From Zeaxanthinibacter enoshimensis (lineage in GTDB: Bacteria > Bacteroidota > Bacteroidia > Flavobacteriales > Flavobacteriaceae), in the NCBI RefSeq assembly GCF_004362865.1, contig NZ_SNYI01000001.1:682001-746000 (forward strand): a stretch of DNA of 64,000 bases, in the 5' to 3' direction. The translations under genes were made by a program, and so were the position numbers. The notes beneath the pieces are model-generated. The model had not been told where the DNA came from and searched no databases. It saw only the letters and a program-made list of their open reading frames with translations. Of this stretch, positions 17,807-27,051 are shown one piece after another (the stretch's first letter is position 1; every line of letters begins with the position of its first letter).

Positions 17807-18313
17807 TTACTTCTCGTAGGAGTCATTCAGCACCTTCAGGATATCCTCTGTAAGGTCTTTGCTCTCTTCTCCGTAGAGAACACTACCGCCGTCTCCTCCT
17901 CCAAGGATAAAGGTATAGCCGTTGTTTTCGCCGTACTCCCGAACCACTTTGCGTACCTTATTGACCAGGCTGTCCATTTCTGTCTGGCCTTCCATCTGCA
18001 TCTGCTGCTCTGCCATTTGTAACTGCTGCCCGATCTGCTGTCCGCGTTGCTGCAGCTTTCCATACTCCTCCTGTGCCTTCTGCTGAGACATTTTCTGTGC
18101 CTCTGACTGGAACGCCTGTGCTTCTGCCTGGAATGCCTGAGAGATGCTGTCCCTTTTTTTCGTCAGGCTGTCTGTACGTAGTTTGTACTTTGCCTCGATA
18201 TCTTTCTTCTCCTGATATCCTTCCATCAGCTTTACGCTGTCTACATATCCGATCTTTTGCTCCTGGCAACCGATAAGCCCTAACAGGGCAATTGCAATCA
18301 AAAAGTGTTTCAT
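17807..18313 (-). CDS. OmpH/Skp-family lipoprotein
   Basis: I start at the ATG at 18313 because MKHFLIAIALLGLIGC is a clean lipoprotein signal with lipidated Cys16; the frame is open back to 18349. The 168-residue product has the OmpH opening KIGYVDSVKLMEGY, a long Gln/Glu/Lys-rich coiled coil (about residues 40-125) and a C-terminal strand region (GYTFILGGGDGGSVLYGEE). Skp/OmpH proteins chaperone unfolded outer-membrane proteins in the periplasm. Here the tentacle protein would be membrane-tethered. A -7 box at 18333-18340 lies upstream. Confidence 0.9.
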   Translation of the reverse strand: MKHFLIAIALLGLIGCQEQKIGYVDSVKLMEGYQEKKDIEAKYKLRTDSLTKKRDSISQAFQAEAQAFQSEAQKMSQQKAQEEYGKLQQRGQQIGQQLQMAEQQMQMEGQTEMDSLVNKVRKVVREYGENNGYTFILGGGDGGSVLYGEESKDLTEDILKVLNDSYEK

Positions 18314-18332
18314 AAGGTTTAGTTTAAGATGG

Positions 18333-18340
18333 CAAAAATA
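18333..18340 (-). promoter_or_regulatory. -7 promoter box TATTTTTG for the OmpH-like gene
   Basis: The minus strand reads TATTTTTG, an exact TAnnTTTG match ending 19 nt before the ATG at 18313. The surrounding 18340-18480 is AT-rich and shows no gene. Confidence 0.5.
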
Positions 18341-18552
18341 AAAAAGCATTTACAAACCGGCTTATTTTTATCCAAGGGATTCCAAGCCTGCGTCTCGATC
18401 ATTTTCAATATATAGATAGTATTTATAATTATATTATACAACATAGACATAATCAATTAAAATACTGCTATTTACAAGGGCTTTTAGGGGCTGTTCTTCC
18501 ATCTTTATATATGATTGCACATCCGCAGGCAGAAAAGCCCGCAAATCGCCTC

Positions 18553-19431
18553 TCAGGCCTTTCTGCGTTCAGGACGCAGCAGGTAGACCACGGATGAATA
18601 CTCCCCGGTACGACTTGCGCTTAAATTGGACCGCAAGCCGTTCCATAGTCCTGCAATGGGCCGTGGTTTTCCGTGCTTAAATTTTTCAGAGAGAAGGGAG
18701 ACATAGAAAGCATCAAAGATCAAGGCTTGTTCTTTTATCACTTCAAATCCATGGGTCTTAAATAAGTGATGAACGGATCTTCTGGAAAAATGCCAGATAT
18801 GACGAGGCACATCCAGGGCTGCCCAAAATTTCCCATAATGCTCCGCGTCTAAGGATCTGAAATTTGGCATGGCCACTACCAGCAAACCGTCATCATCAAG
18901 AAGCTGTTTTAATTTTTTTATGGTCGCTGCCGGATCCGGTAAATGTTCCAGGACATGCCACATGGTAACAAGGTCGTAGCGGTTTTCTTTTAAGTCTTCA
19001 AATGATGAAACTAAATTCACTCCTTTCAGCTCTGCCTTTTTCCGGGCATCCGGATTTGGTTCAATTCCCTCACATAGCCAGGAACGCGATTTTGCATAAC
19101 CGATCCAATCCCCGGAACCGGCCCCAATATCCAAAAGTCTTTCGCCCTTATTTAGGTGAGGTTCGATCATCTTCAATTTTCTGGACATCATATACCGCTT
19201 TACCAATTGGTATATTTTATGCATCAACGTTCTCCTGGAATCAGAATGTGAGATATATTCCCCTTCATAGTACCTATGCAAAGTATTAGGCAGAGGTGTT
19301 GTCTTTAACATATCGAGATCCGCATTGCGGTGCAGGCGGAATACCTCTCCACTATTCGCATAATCCACGGTTTCCAGGAACAGTTCCGGGAATTCAATCT
19401 TCTGTAAATCGATCGCAGTTGCAGGTGTCAT
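18553..19431 (-). CDS. Class I SAM-dependent methyltransferase
   Basis: A 292-residue protein with a Rossmann methyltransferase core at about residues 95-200. Motif I is LLDIGAGSGDWI, the acidic end of strand 2 is EGIEPN, and the post-I region is YDLVTMWHVLEHLPDP, typical of the UbiG/Methyltransf_23 type. The N-terminus (FRLHRNADLDMLKTTPLP...YYEGEYISHSD) looks like those linked to polysaccharide or lipid modification, but the substrate cannot be told. It lies downstream of the mnmG terminator and has no clear promoter box. Confidence 0.88.
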   Translation of the reverse strand: MTPATAIDLQKIEFPELFLETVDYANSGEVFRLHRNADLDMLKTTPLPNTLHRYYEGEYISHSDSRRTLMHKIYQLVKRYMMSRKLKMIEPHLNKGERLLDIGAGSGDWIGYAKSRSWLCEGIEPNPDARKKAELKGVNLVSSFEDLKENRYDLVTMWHVLEHLPDPAATIKKLKQLLDDDGLLVVAMPNFRSLDAEHYGKFWAALDVPRHIWHFSRRSVHHLFKTHGFEVIKEQALIFDAFYVSLLSEKFKHGKPRPIAGLWNGLRSNLSASRTGEYSSVVYLLRPERRKA

Positions 19432-19446
19432 GAAACTGAATGAATT

Positions 19447-19475
19447 AAAAAGCAGGAAGCGATTAACTTCCTGCT
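19447..19475 (-). terminator. Rho-independent terminator after mnmG
   Basis: Minus strand: the stem AGCAGGAAG / CTTCCTGCT with a 7-nt loop is followed by TTTT. It separates mnmG and the parS-like site from the methyltransferase gene. Confidence 0.85.
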
Positions 19476-19484
19476 GATCTTATA

Positions 19485-19500
19485 TGTTCCACGTGGAACA
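19485..19500. promoter_or_regulatory. parS: parS-like 16-bp palindrome (ParB-binding site), distal to mnmG
   Basis: TGTTCCACGTGGAACA is a perfect inverted repeat, extended to 18 bp by flanking A and T (19484-19501). It fits the broadly conserved chromosomal parS core GTTNCACGTGNAAC bound by ParB. It lies between the mnmG stop (19509) and its terminator. A second copy is at 21393-21408. Confidence 0.85.
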
Positions 19501-19508
19501 TTATATAT

Positions 19509-21389
19509 TTACCTCCCCAGGAAAACCAGCAGCACGCTGATGTCGCTGGGCGAAACTCCGCTGATACGGGATGCCTGGGAGATGGTTACCGGCCGTATTT
19601 TTTCCAGTTTTTCCCGGGCCTCAAAGGAAAGTGATTTTAATTTACTATAATCAAAGTTCTCAGGAATATTGATGTTTTCCAGGCGCTGGAGTTTATCCGC
19701 ATTCAGTTTTTCCTTTTCAATATAACCTGAATATTTGACCTGTATTTCGGCTTGTTCCATCACTTCCCTGTCCAGTTCGTGCTCTGTAACAAACCCGGAT
19801 ACTTTCTCGAGTTGCATCATGTGGTCCATCGTTACCTGCGGCCTGGCAAAAACCTTGAACATTTTATCCGCCTGCCCTACCGTGGAGGAATTGACTTCTT
19901 CCAGGATAGGATTGATCTCTTCAGGCTGGTAGCTAGTATTCCTGAAAAAATCCACAAATGCCTGGGATTTTCTTTCCTTCTCTTCCATTCGCCTCATCCG
20001 CTCTTCGCTCGCTAAACCAATCTCAAAACTGCGCGGGGTAAGACGCAGATCGGCATTATCCTGCCTCAATAAGGTGCGATACTCAGCCCTGGAAGTAAAC
20101 ATTCGGTAAGGTTCTTCTGTTCCTTTGGTGATCAGATCATCTATTAAGACCCCGATATAAGCTTCATCTCTTTTCAGGATAAAAGGATCTTTTTCATTTA
20201 TTTTCAGGTGTGCGTTGATTCCGGCCATCATTCCCTGGGATGCAGCCTCTTCATATCCTGTCGTCCCATTGATCTGTCCGGCGAAATAGAGATTCTCCAC
20301 CAGTTTGGTCTCCAGGGTGTGTTTTAATTGTGTAGGCGGAAAATAATCATATTCTATAGCATAGCCGGGACGGAAGAATTTTACCTTCTCAAATCCTTTT
20401 ACTGATCTCAGGGCCTTAAATTGTACATCTTCCGGCAGGGAGGTAGAAAAGCCATTTACATATACTTCCACGGTATCCCACCCTTCCGGTTCTACAAATA
20501 ACTGGTGGCTGTCCTTATCCGCGAAACGGTTGATTTTATCCTCTATAGAAGGACAGTACCTGGGGCCAATACTTTTGATTCGCCCGTTGAACATCGGGGA
20601 ACGATCAAATCCTTCTTTCAGTAAATCATGAACCGTAGCACTGGTATGTGTCATGTAGCACTCTCGTTGTTCTTTAAGAACCGGAGTGTCTAAAAAAGAA
20701 AAACGTTCAGGGTTATCATCGCCCGGTTGCGGGATCATTTTTGAATAATCCAAGGAGCGGCCGTCTACGCGTGGTGGCGTACCCGTCTTCATTCTACCAC
20801 TTTCGAAACCAAAAGATACCAACTGTTCGGTAATGCCTGTTGCCGCCTTTTCACCGGCCCGGCCCCCACCAAATTGTTTGTCCCCTATGTGAATGAGTCC
20901 ATTCAGGAATGTACCATTCGTTAATATGACGGCTTTAGCTTTGATCTCTAAACCAAGGGATGTTCGGACGCCTACCACCCTATTACCTTCCACAATCAGA
21001 CCTTGTACCATTTCCTGGTAAAAATCTACATTGGGAGTTCTTTCAAGCATTAATCTCCACTCTTCTGCAAATCGCATCCTGTCATTCTGAGCCCTTGGAC
21101 TCCACATGGCAGGGCCTTTGGATTTATTAAGCATTTTGAACTGTATGGCCGAACGATCGGTAACAATTCCGCTGTAACCACCCATGGCATCCATCTCACG
21201 GACTATCTGTCCCTTTGCAATTCCACCCATAGCAGGATTGCATGACATTTGCCCGATGGTCTGCAGGTTCATAGTCGCCAATAAAGTTTTAGAACCGAGA
21301 TTCGCAGCTGCAGCTGCGGCCTCTGCCCCGGCATGACCCCCTCCAACAACTATTACATCATATTGCTCATTAAACATAGCTAACATCAT
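19509..21389 (-). CDS. mnmG: tRNA uridine-5-carboxymethylaminomethyl synthesis enzyme MnmG (GidA)
   Basis: A full-length 626-residue FAD protein. The N-terminal dinucleotide-binding motif is [16 protein letters not shown], followed by the signature [20 protein letters not shown]. The FAD-domain motif [13 protein letters not shown] and the C-terminal helical MnmE/tRNA-binding domain ([23 protein letters not shown]) are also present. With MnmE it builds cmnm5U/nm5U at the wobble position of certain tRNAs. The ATG at 21389 overlaps the ybeY stop by one base; an in-frame ATG four codons in (MFNEQYD) is the alternative start. Parallel parS-like sites flank the gene. Confidence 0.98.
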   Translation of the reverse strand: MMLAMFNEQYDVIVVGGGHAGAEAAAAAANLGSKTLLATMNLQTIGQMSCNPAMGGIAKGQIVREMDAMGGYSGIVTDRSAIQFKMLNKSKGPAMWSPRAQNDRMRFAEEWRLMLERTPNVDFYQEMVQGLIVEGNRVVGVRTSLGLEIKAKAVILTNGTFLNGLIHIGDKQFGGGRAGEKAATGITEQLVSFGFESGRMKTGTPPRVDGRSLDYSKMIPQPGDDNPERFSFLDTPVLKEQRECYMTHTSATVHDLLKEGFDRSPMFNGRIKSIGPRYCPSIEDKINRFADKDSHQLFVEPEGWDTVEVYVNGFSTSLPEDVQFKALRSVKGFEKVKFFRPGYAIEYDYFPPTQLKHTLETKLVENLYFAGQINGTTGYEEAASQGMMAGINAHLKINEKDPFILKRDEAYIGVLIDDLITKGTEEPYRMFTSRAEYRTLLRQDNADLRLTPRSFEIGLASEERMRRMEEKERKSQAFVDFFRNTSYQPEEINPILEEVNSSTVGQADKMFKVFARPQVTMDHMMQLEKVSGFVTEHELDREVMEQAEIQVKYSGYIEKEKLNADKLQRLENINIPENFDYSKLKSLSFEAREKLEKIRPVTISQASRISGVSPSDISVLLVFLGR

Positions 21390-21808
21390 TATTGTTCCAC
21401 GTGGAACATTTCCATTTTCTCATTTTCCTTTCCGCGCATTGTTACTTTCTCCTTCTCCGTTTTGTCGCTATACCCCATCATATGCAGCAATCCATGGCAC
21501 ATTACTCTTCTTAATTCTTCATCTACTTCAAGGTTCAGATCAACAGCATTATCCTTGATCCTGTCAATTGAAATAAAGATATCACTGAAGATTACATTTT
21601 CTTCACCATATTCGAAAGTGATGATATCGGTATAATAATCATGTCCCAAATGTTGCTTGTTGATCCCTAACAACTCTTCATCGGAACAGAAGATATAGTT
21701 CAGGGAATCCAGTTCATATTCCTCACTAGCTACTACCTTTTCCAACCATTCGGTATATTTTTCTTCATTCTCCAGTTCAAAATCAGTCTGGTAGTGATAC
21801 TCTATCAT
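21389..21808 (-). CDS. ybeY: rRNA maturation RNase YbeY
   Basis: A 139-residue UPF0054 protein. The metal-binding motif reads [11 protein letters not shown] near residues 104-114. The first two His match the canonical HGxLHLxGYDH, but Asp replaces the third ligand, as I recall for Bacteroidota YbeY. Upstream, [17 protein letters not shown] is the other conserved block. YbeY is a metal-dependent endoribonuclease acting in 16S rRNA maturation and ribosome quality control. The start overlaps the DUF4175 coding end by 26 bp and the stop overlaps the mnmG ATG by one base, so all three are translationally linked. The last codons (FHVEQ) are spelled by a parS-like palindrome. Confidence 0.93.
   Translation of the reverse strand: MIEYHYQTDFELENEEKYTEWLEKVVASEEYELDSLNYIFCSDEELLGINKQHLGHDYYTDIITFEYGEENVIFSDIFISIDRIKDNAVDLNLEVDEELRRVMCHGLLHMMGYSDKTEKEKVTMRGKENEKMEMFHVEQ
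21393..21408. promoter_or_regulatory. parS: parS-like 16-bp palindrome inside the 3' end of ybeY
   Basis: TGTTCCACGTGGAACA again, identical to 19485-19500. Here it encodes the YbeY C-terminus (FHVEQ) and lies 4 nt upstream of the mnmG start codon. It is a perfect inverted repeat in the same register. Confidence 0.85.
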
Positions 21809-24800
21809 TCCTTTTAAAATATTCTTTTACGCGGGTTTTCAAATTTTGCCGCAAAGGTAAGGCTTGTCTGTCTAATAACTCAATTTCAGGGGTATATTTC
21901 TCAAGGCCTGTGGGCTTCGTAGTAATCGGGGTATCAAAGAGTTGTTCGTTACTCCTGCTCTCTCTTTCCTCTTTTTCTCCTTGCTCCAGGGCCGCATTTT
22001 CCAGTTTCATCAACTGTTGCCGGATCATATTGACTTTAGTCATACTGCGTTCGGTAATTCCGTTCTCCAGCAGATCATTTTCAAAATCCTCCATCTGTCT
22101 CAGTAAGCGTTGCGTTAAGGCCCTTTCCTCGGCACTTATCATATCCTCTAATTGTTTCTCTAATTGCTGCCGTAACCGTTGTTGTTTTTTGTATATCCCA
22201 TATATTTCTTCCAGCGAGTCCTCACTGCCTCCCGGGCCCGGTCCTTCTCCCTCTGAACCGTTCTTCCCTGACCCATTTTCCTTTCCATCTTTCCCGGATC
22301 CGTTCTTCTCCCCCTTACCAGAACTATCGCCGTTTCCTTGATCTTTTCCCTGCTCACCTTCACCCATTCCTGCATCCTGACCTTCACCCTTAGAACCTTC
22401 GCCTTTATTACCCATCTGGCCCATCTGTTGTTGTAATTCTCCCTGTCCTTTTATGATATCAGGCAACTGGAACCCACCCTCCTGCTGTCCTGAACCGGGT
22501 CCCTGTTGCAGGCTTTGCTGCATATTCTCCAGGATATCCGCTAGGAAATCAGCCAGGTTGTTAGCTGCCGTGATCACGTATTGCTGGTAGGATGCACCCT
22601 GGTAAACCTGGCTTTCCGTCAGGCTCTCTAATGTTTTATCTATGTTATAATAAACCTCCCCGATCTGCTCATTTACAAATTCTGACAATTCTGACCTTCT
22701 TAATGACAAAGCGAAAAGACTGTCATCTACATGGGTAAACAATTGCTGCAGTTGTTGCTGGTCCTTGACAAGTTCTCCATAGGGAGCGAGTTCTGACTCC
22801 CTCTGGGAAAGTTGATCATAGAGGCACTCCTGTTTAAACGAGAATTTAATCAGGTTGTCAAGGATCTGCCTGAGCATTTCCGCATCCTCTGCCATTCCCT
22901 CGCTTCCTCCGGCAGAGGAACCCGCCTTTTGCAAAGCTTCTGCCATTTCCTTCAGCTTTTGCGCAGCGGATTTCTGTTGCTGACTTGCCTTTTCCCTATT
23001 CTCTTTATCCGAATTCCCATTGTTACTTTGTGGACTTACCTTTTTAAGTTCCTCCAGGGCCTTTTCCTGGTCTTCTTCTACTCCCTGTTTTTTTTCTTCA
23101 TCAAAAGGAAGTTCAAGGGGCTTTTTCAATTGCTCATTATCCTTGAGCAGTGAATCCATTTCCCGCCCGGTCTTTTCAAATGCCTTATTTAATTTTTCCT
23201 GTTCCTGTAGCAGGGAATCCTTTGCTGCCACGGATTCTGCCTGGGCCTGTTGCTGATTTGCCTGTTTTTCCAATTCAAATGCCAGCTGGGCCGCCTTCTC
23301 CGTGACATAATACCGTTTCGTTAGCTCGAGCAACTGCTCAAGGCTCCTGGCGTTATTCTTTTGATCTTTTGCAAGCTCTTCCAGCCTGTTCTGAAGATCC
23401 TCCTTTTCTATCCTATCTGCCACCTTGTTCAACTCCTCAAGGAGTCGCTCATTCTTCCTGGCCAACATTTCCTGCCTTTCAAGGCGTTCCTGCAGTAACT
23501 TATTCTCTTTATCACTTTTGTCCAGGGATTGCAGGTTTTCCTTGAGCTCCTTCGCAAATTTTCCCATCATCTCCTCTTGTTGTTCCTGTTTACGGAGAAA
23601 ATCCGACACTTTCTGCTGGTCGTTGAACTCCAGCATATCCTTTTCTTTTTGGTCTTTGTTGAGCTCTTCCAGCGCCTTTCTCTGATCCTTAAGATTCTCT
23701 AAGGTCTTACCCAGATTTTTAATGGTCCTGTTCTGTTGCTCTAACTGCTTATCTCTTATCTCAACCTCGTCCAGGATCTTTAAGGTAAAAACCCGGCTGT
23801 TTGTTGTCTTCCCGTTCCTTAAGCCGTCGTTGTCCCTTGCAGAAAAATACAGCTCATACGTAACCCCTTGTTCAATATCGAGCCCGCTGGGCCAGGTATA
23901 AAAGAAATCGTGCAGCACGGCGCCAGGGCGCTCTAACAGCACGTATTCAGCTTTATCATCCTGTCCCTCAGGGTAATAAGTGACGCCGAGCTGTTCTATT
24001 CCATGATCATCCGTAGCGGTGCCTATGAAATAACTGAGTTGTGGGTTGATAGAGTCCATTTGCTGTATCACTTCCAGCTGGGGATGAGCATCGGGAATAA
24101 CCTCCAGCTCGTATTCAAGTTTCTCAAAGTCATTCACATTTTCATTCGAGGTAATTATCCGGTATTTGGTGCCACGGTATATTCTTTGTTGATATGAAAA
24201 AGTGTTAGCCCTGTTATCCAACCGGATAACCGAATCCTCCATATGAATCCTTATATCCCCGGTGTGCTGTGCCCTAAGATCCCACTCAACCAGGGTGCCT
24301 TCCGGTATAGTCGCGTTGCCGGTACTTTTAATTTCATCATTCTCCCGGTCCAGGTAATCTGGATAGTCCAGCCGCAGAATAAAATCCTGTATCTCTGGAA
24401 TCTCCAGTGCCTTTACCTCGTATGTCTCCGAGCGTATGCCCGCAGCGGAAAAATAAAATGATGCATCGGCCTGCGGTGGTTTAATGGTATAACTATAGTT
24501 GCCGTTGTCTTCCTGCATAAGGATATTACGCCCATTAAGTACCAGCTGTACGTTCTCCGGCCTGACCTCCCCTTCTGTGCTGACTTCGATACGAACAGGT
24601 TGATGCTTCAGGACCCTGAGTTCCATGGGTTGCAGGACAAAGATGAAAGGTGCGGGTGGTTCATAATACGTAGCGTAATCAACCACCCTTTTATAAGAGG
24701 CGGCAAAGGAGTCCAGGTTACCCGAAACCCATATGATCCCAAAAATTAGGAAGGGAATTAGAAGGTATTTCGCATTAGTATAGACTTTCCTGAATTGCAA

Positions 24801-25322
24801 TGCTTGGCTAAAAGGAATGTTTCGCAGTGCGGAGGAGCGCTGTTCTATGCTGGCAAGCAATAACTCGCTTTTATGATCATCCCCGGCAAGATCCAGCAGG
24901 TTCACCAGTTTATCCCCTACCTCGGAAAAATGCTGCCCTATAATCGCTGATGCCTGTTTTTCTGTGATTCCCTTCTTGATCCTGAACAGGCGCAAGAGCG
25001 GTATAAACACATAATAGCTGAGCATGGCAATTGTCAACAGAACCACACTCCAGAACAGAATGGATCTCAGGGTGCTGTTTAACCAAAAAAAGTATTCCAG
25101 GGCTAAGACAAGCAAGAGGTACAGCAGAACCAATGCCGCTGACAGCATTAATCCCTTCACGATCATGCGCAGGTAATATCTACGCATAAAATCGTTCAAT
25201 TGAGCTTTTATATGCTTAAACGTTTCCAGTAGTAAAATCTTTGTGTAAAGCAAGATAGTTTTTAAGGCATCATGGGGCCTTAAAAAATGTGTTAAATATC
25301 CCCTGGGAGTCAATACTGCCAT
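21783..25322 (-). CDS. DUF4175 family membrane protein
   Basis: A 1179-residue protein. Membrane segments lie near residues 58-79, 87-107 and 182-199. A large beta-rich extracytoplasmic part follows, then long Glu/Gln/Lys coiled coils (about 515-900). A low-complexity Gly/Ser/Lys/Glu/Asn linker (about 990-1050) precedes a C-terminal helical region. This matches the DUF4175 family common in Bacteroidota; function is unknown. The family-like part seems to begin near LETFKHIKAQLNDF (about residue 33), so the ATG at 25322 may be too early and the start is uncertain. It is first in a minus-strand operon with ybeY and mnmG and divergent from gltX. Confidence 0.88.
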   Translation of the reverse strand: MAVLTPRGYLTHFLRPHDALKTILLYTKILLLETFKHIKAQLNDFMRRYYLRMIVKGLMLSAALVLLYLLLVLALEYFFWLNSTLRSILFWSVVLLTIAMLSYYVFIPLLRLFRIKKGITEKQASAIIGQHFSEVGDKLVNLLDLAGDDHKSELLLASIEQRSSALRNIPFSQALQFRKVYTNAKYLLIPFLIFGIIWVSGNLDSFAASYKRVVDYATYYEPPAPFIFVLQPMELRVLKHQPVRIEVSTEGEVRPENVQLVLNGRNILMQEDNGNYSYTIKPPQADASFYFSAAGIRSETYEVKALEIPEIQDFILRLDYPDYLDRENDEIKSTGNATIPEGTLVEWDLRAQHTGDIRIHMEDSVIRLDNRANTFSYQQRIYRGTKYRIITSNENVNDFEKLEYELEVIPDAHPQLEVIQQMDSINPQLSYFIGTATDDHGIEQLGVTYYPEGQDDKAEYVLLERPGAVLHDFFYTWPSGLDIEQGVTYELYFSARDNDGLRNGKTTNSRVFTLKILDEVEIRDKQLEQQNRTIKNLGKTLENLKDQRKALEELNKDQKEKDMLEFNDQQKVSDFLRKQEQQEEMMGKFAKELKENLQSLDKSDKENKLLQERLERQEMLARKNERLLEELNKVADRIEKEDLQNRLEELAKDQKNNARSLEQLLELTKRYYVTEKAAQLAFELEKQANQQQAQAESVAAKDSLLQEQEKLNKAFEKTGREMDSLLKDNEQLKKPLELPFDEEKKQGVEEDQEKALEELKKVSPQSNNGNSDKENREKASQQQKSAAQKLKEMAEALQKAGSSAGGSEGMAEDAEMLRQILDNLIKFSFKQECLYDQLSQRESELAPYGELVKDQQQLQQLFTHVDDSLFALSLRRSELSEFVNEQIGEVYYNIDKTLESLTESQVYQGASYQQYVITAANNLADFLADILENMQQSLQQGPGSGQQEGGFQLPDIIKGQGELQQQMGQMGNKGEGSKGEGQDAGMGEGEQGKDQGNGDSSGKGEKNGSGKDGKENGSGKNGSEGEGPGPGGSEDSLEEIYGIYKKQQRLRQQLEKQLEDMISAEERALTQRLLRQMEDFENDLLENGITERSMTKVNMIRQQLMKLENAALEQGEKEERESRSNEQLFDTPITTKPTGLEKYTPEIELLDRQALPLRQNLKTRVKEYFKRNDRVSLPD

Positions 25323-25371
25323 GAATTTGGGATTGTAAATGGCTATGGTTTTATGCTATGCTGCTAAGACT

Positions 25372-25379
25372 TATCTTTG
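25372..25379 (+). promoter_or_regulatory. -7 promoter box TATCTTTG for gltX
   Basis: An exact TAnnTTTG match ending 19 nt before the ATG at 25399, which supports that start over the upstream in-frame ATG at 25339. Confidence 0.65.
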
Positions 25380-25398
25380 CGGGCAAAACAACGGAGTG

Positions 25399-26910
25399 AT
25401 GAGCAAGAGAACCCGGGTGCGCTTTGCACCCAGTCCCACAGGGCCACTACATATAGGCGGGGTAAGAACCGCATTATTCAATTACCTTTTCGCAAAGAAG
25501 GAAGGGGGGGATTTCATACTAAGAATAGAAGATACAGACCAGAACAGGTATGTTGAAGGAGCGGAAGCCTATATCACAGAGGCTTTATCCTGGTGCGGTA
25601 TTATCTGTGATGAAGGTCCGCATATTGGAGGAGATCACGGTCCTTACCGCCAGAGTGAACGCAAGGATATTTATAAACAATACGCCGATCAACTCATCGC
25701 AGAAGGTAAAGCGTATTACGCCTTTGATACTGCGGAAGAACTGGACGCCCACAGGAAGGATCATGAAGCCAAAGGGAAAACTTTTATATACAACTGGCAT
25801 AACCGGAACAAACTTAAGAACTCTCTTTCCCTGGAAGCATCTGAAACTTCCAAACTAATTGAAGCGGGAACAGAGTATGTCATCCGGTTTAAAAGTCCCG
25901 AAAAAGAAAGCCTGGAACTTTACGATCTTATCCGGGGGAAAATCACCATCGATACAGCTACCCTGGACGATAAGGTCCTGTTTAAAAGCGATGGCATGCC
26001 CACCTACCACCTGGCCAATATCGTGGATGATCACCTGATGGAGATCACCCATGTGATCAGGGGTGAGGAATGGTTGCCCTCCCTGGCACTACACCAGTTA
26101 CTTTACAATGCCTTTGGCTGGGAAGCCCCCAGTTTTGCACACCTGCCCCTGATCATGAAACCGGTCGGGAAAGGAAAACTAAGTAAAAGGGATGGAGAAA
26201 AACTTGGATTCCCGGTCTTCCCGTTGCAGTGGGGCGAGTCCCAGGGGTACCGGGAAAACGGCTATCTCCCGGAAGCGGTGATCAATTTCCTGGCTATGTT
26301 AGGATGGAATCCCGGGACGGAGCAGGAAATATTCACCCTGGATGAATTAATAGCACAATTCTCACTGGAAAGGGTAAACAAATCCGGGGCGCGTTTTGAT
26401 CCTGAAAAAACTAAATGGTATAATCAGCATTACCTGCAGCAGATGAGTGCGGCGGAGCTGGCCCGCAGGTTCCAGCCACTCCTGAACGACGTCCTTCGTG
26501 AGAAGGGGGCAGAGCTCCCTGGAATAGAAACGATCGAAAAAGTTACGGCCCTGGTCAAAGAAAGAGCCACATTTATTCAAGACCTCTGGTCCCTGAGTTC
26601 GTATTTCTTTATTGCGCCCGAATCCCATGACGAAAAAGCGGTGCGCAAACAATGGAAAGAAGGAACACCGGCAATACTCAGGAATGTGCTAAATGTGATG
26701 TTATCTGTACAGGATTTTTCCTCAGAAGAGATCGAAAAGGCTGTAAAGAAGCATATACAGGATGAGGAATTGTCTTTTGGGCAGGTGATGCCGCCTTTGA
26801 GACTGGCCATCGTGGGCGCCATGCAGGGGCCTCATTTATTTGATATCATTTCGCTGATCGGGCCTGAGGAGACCCGGGCACGGATAGAAAAAGCCATCGC
26901 CACGCTCTAG
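25399..26910 (+). CDS. gltX: Glutamate--tRNA ligase
   Basis: I choose the ATG at 25399 (MSKRTRVRFAPSPTG), as the upstream ATG at 25339 precedes the promoter box. The 503-residue class I synthetase has the HIGH-type signature PSPTGPLHIGG at residues 10-20, RIEDTDQNR, and the KMSKS-type loop KLSKRDGEK near residue 258. The C-terminal anticodon-binding region is complete. It charges tRNA-Glu in the cytoplasm. glnS is also present in this window, so Gln-tRNA is probably made directly. Confidence 0.97.
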   Translation: MSKRTRVRFAPSPTGPLHIGGVRTALFNYLFAKKEGGDFILRIEDTDQNRYVEGAEAYITEALSWCGIICDEGPHIGGDHGPYRQSERKDIYKQYADQLIAEGKAYYAFDTAEELDAHRKDHEAKGKTFIYNWHNRNKLKNSLSLEASETSKLIEAGTEYVIRFKSPEKESLELYDLIRGKITIDTATLDDKVLFKSDGMPTYHLANIVDDHLMEITHVIRGEEWLPSLALHQLLYNAFGWEAPSFAHLPLIMKPVGKGKLSKRDGEKLGFPVFPLQWGESQGYRENGYLPEAVINFLAMLGWNPGTEQEIFTLDELIAQFSLERVNKSGARFDPEKTKWYNQHYLQQMSAAELARRFQPLLNDVLREKGAELPGIETIEKVTALVKERATFIQDLWSLSSYFFIAPESHDEKAVRKQWKEGTPAILRNVLNVMLSVQDFSSEEIEKAVKKHIQDEELSFGQVMPPLRLAIVGAMQGPHLFDIISLIGPEETRARIEKAIATL

Positions 26911-26934
26911 GAAAGCAGCTAATCCCAGTATTTA

Positions 26935-26970
26935 AAAGGTGTATCGCAGCAATGTGGTACACCTTTCTTA
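26935..26970 (+). terminator. Probable terminator after gltX
   Basis: AAAGGTGTA pairs with TACACCTTT around a 14-nt loop, and a T-rich stretch follows (CTTATTTC). The long loop and broken T run make it weaker than the others. Confidence 0.55.
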
Positions 26971-27051
26971 TTTCTGCTGTAACAAAATCAGAATTTAACC
27001 TACTGATATTACGAACTCTGCGTATATTAACACAGCTTAAACCAATCAGAC

